From positions 85,797,142 through 85,861,141 of the forward strand of contig OU015498.1 of the NCBI GenBank assembly GCA_907164885.2: a stretch of 64,000 bases of DNA. The letters are read 5' to 3'. Origin of the DNA: Dolomedes plantarius (lineage: Eukaryota > Arthropoda > Arachnida > Araneae > Dolomedidae). A program made the translations under genes and the position numbers. Below the pieces are notes generated by a model that saw only the letters and a list, made by a program, of their open reading frames with translations, made no database searches and was not told where the DNA came from. This document shows positions 62,445-64,000 of the stretch, in pieces (position 1 is the first letter of the stretch; each line of letters begins with the position of its first letter).

Positions 62445-64000
62445 TGTACAGTATTGCTGGGTAAACTACACGGGAGAAAGGGTATTCAACTAGTGCCTAT
62501 GCTTAATTAGAAATAGAAGGAGTATAGTTGACTACATAACTCTTAGTGAAGGTAACAAAGCTTTGCATGAATACACACATACATTTTTTTTTTTTTTTTT
62601 GGGGGGGGGGGGGCGAAATTACACACAGATGAGTTTAACAGAGCACACCCAGGATTTAATCTTGGGGGGGGGGCCCAGTTTAACAGATAAAAATATTCAT
62701 AATGCAATTTCTATTTCTTTGGGGGGGGGGGGGTAGTAGGCCCCTTGCCCTAGAATGCATCAACTATGAAAAAAAAACCAACAAATTAGTATAAAATAGG
62801 GGGAATCAATTTGTTCATATTAAAAAATTTAATCTTTTCTCAAATTTTACTTAAATAGCGATTTAATAGTAGCTTCGATTACAAAATATATTAAATCTTC
62901 CAATTTCTTTCAATTCAGGTTTTATCCAGTGAATTTTCAAACAATATTAATGAACTGAAATTTATCCAACAACAGAAAATAAAATTAAATATGATTGAAG
63001 TCGACGAAATTTGGAGAGAAAAGCTTTTGCAGTGTCATTACGTGGTCAGCCATTTTACCCATTGAGCTGACCACGCCTATAAATGGCACAACTTTTGATC
63101 AATATCAAAATTTCACTCCAGACAGGATCAAATGGTTAAGAATAAACTGAAATATACTTATAAGGGAACATCGTACACATAGTTAATATAAATCAAATTA
63201 ATATTATTAACTATTTGCTAATCAATAAGAACTTGAGCAATTGTTACACTAACTGCGTAGAAGTCAGTCAATTCAGAAATCAAAAATAGAACATGGTTGG
63301 ATGGAATTATTAACACGTTTATGGGACTAGATACATTAAATATTTTGCTACAATAATTAAATTCAGTAATAGTGTAATAAAATTTAAAAGGCAGTTTTTT
63401 TGCCCAACAAAACGAAGCGAGGGCGAAAATACAAAAAATTACATATTATTACCACACTTATTTGAATTACGGGATAAGAACGAATTATGCAGTGAAAATT
63501 TAATCTTATCTAGGACATTAAAACAAGTATATTACATACAAAACCAATTTTGACTCAAGTTCACGTAAATTTAGTTCAACTGAAAAAATTATCGTAAAAG
63601 TTCGCAATTTTTTTCTTAGATGAAAAATCAAAAGATATAGTAAAAACAATAAAATATCTAGTTAAAATCATACCAAAAATTGCTGTAAAATCTGTGAATA
63701 TTAATCGGAAGGTTTACACACGAGAAGTGCGACGCTCTCGACCGCAAACCGAAATGGAAAGTGGTAATGGCCGTTGGCGTGTTTTAAATTTCCGGTAACC
63801 GTTTGTTACGTTAAACCGGAAAAAAAAAAAAATGCCATCGTGAACTATTTTCAAAGGAAGTATTCATATGAAAAATTTATCTGTAAATTGTTGTAGAAAA
63901 TAGTGTTTTACTATTCTATTAAAAAAAAATCAGTTAATGTTATAACATAAAATAGGTATATATATATATTTTTTTATATAATTCTTTTGATGTAACTGTA
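62445..64000. other. tubulin 5' flank, no gene seen
   Basis: AT-rich, with G-runs after a T-run at 62585-62612 and near 62665 and 62719. A 35-base stretch around 63040-63075 folds as GTGGTCAGC/GCTGACCAC and resembles the 5' half of a tRNA-derived SINE in reverse orientation, without a clear B box. The tubulin promoter and 5' UTR exon may lie here (for example near 63700-63830, a locally GC-richer patch), but I cannot identify them. Confidence 0.4.

Overview
This is a repeat-choked piece of an animal nuclear genome. It is AT-rich, its genes have short coding exons with GT-AG introns, and there are no rRNA, true tRNA, CRISPR or bacterial features. The mixture of BEL/Pao, hAT, Tc1/mariner, piggyBac, Helitron and tRNA-derived SINE sequences fits an arthropod. 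An arachnid is my guess, but nothing in the window proves it.

Only two host genes are supported, both on the minus strand. (1) An ENPP6-like phosphodiesterase gene starts at 21830 and runs off the left edge. Four coding exons (21830-21593, 13187-12822, 11675-11566, 528-373) join in phase and encode the N-terminal 290 residues. Two expected zinc-ligand aspartates are Gly and Ser, so the product may be a pseudoenzyme. (2) A complete alpha-tubulin coding region lies at 61656-57195 (three exons, 451 residues, C-terminal Glu-Glu-Phe). Its 5' UTR exon lies further right and was not identified.

Almost everything else is mobile DNA, much of it datable by nesting and target-site duplications (TSDs). 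In ENPP intron 3, a Tc1 element (about 3300-10533) was split by a hAT-type BED-finger element (4373-10378, TSD CATCTCAT), which was then split by a 5.1-kb Helitron (4732-9869). A second, uninterrupted copy of the BED element (652-1515) preserves the Helitron empty site. ENPP intron 2 holds tRNA-type SINEs. ENPP intron 1 holds a very long AT microsatellite, a long-TIR Tc1-like element, and a hAT (16145-18655) inserted in an older MITE.

From 21.8 to 27 kb lie TTAA-type and other MITEs and a SINE whose tail was hit by a pogo-like element. At 26995-33188 is a very young BEL/Pao LTR retrotransposon: identical 288-bp LTRs, TSD GTCGT, and one in-frame TGA between the gag-protease part and the polymerase part. 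From 33 to 40 kb are a SINE, a decayed mariner, a Tc1 broken by two hAT MITEs, and further hAT MITEs. The interval 40248-55572 is bounded by hAT ends with a perfect 8-bp TSD (AGTGCATA). It contains broken hAT transposase, a nearly intact Tc1, a broken piggyBac, several Helitron ends, SINE-like pieces and a duplicated copy of the hAT 5' region.

Most of the first tubulin intron is one MITE inside another. I see no new defence, toxin or biosynthetic system. The points most worth a second look are the composite hAT, the ENPP with missing metal ligands, the BEL element with a single stop and an unusual primer-site match, and the unusually clear nesting records.
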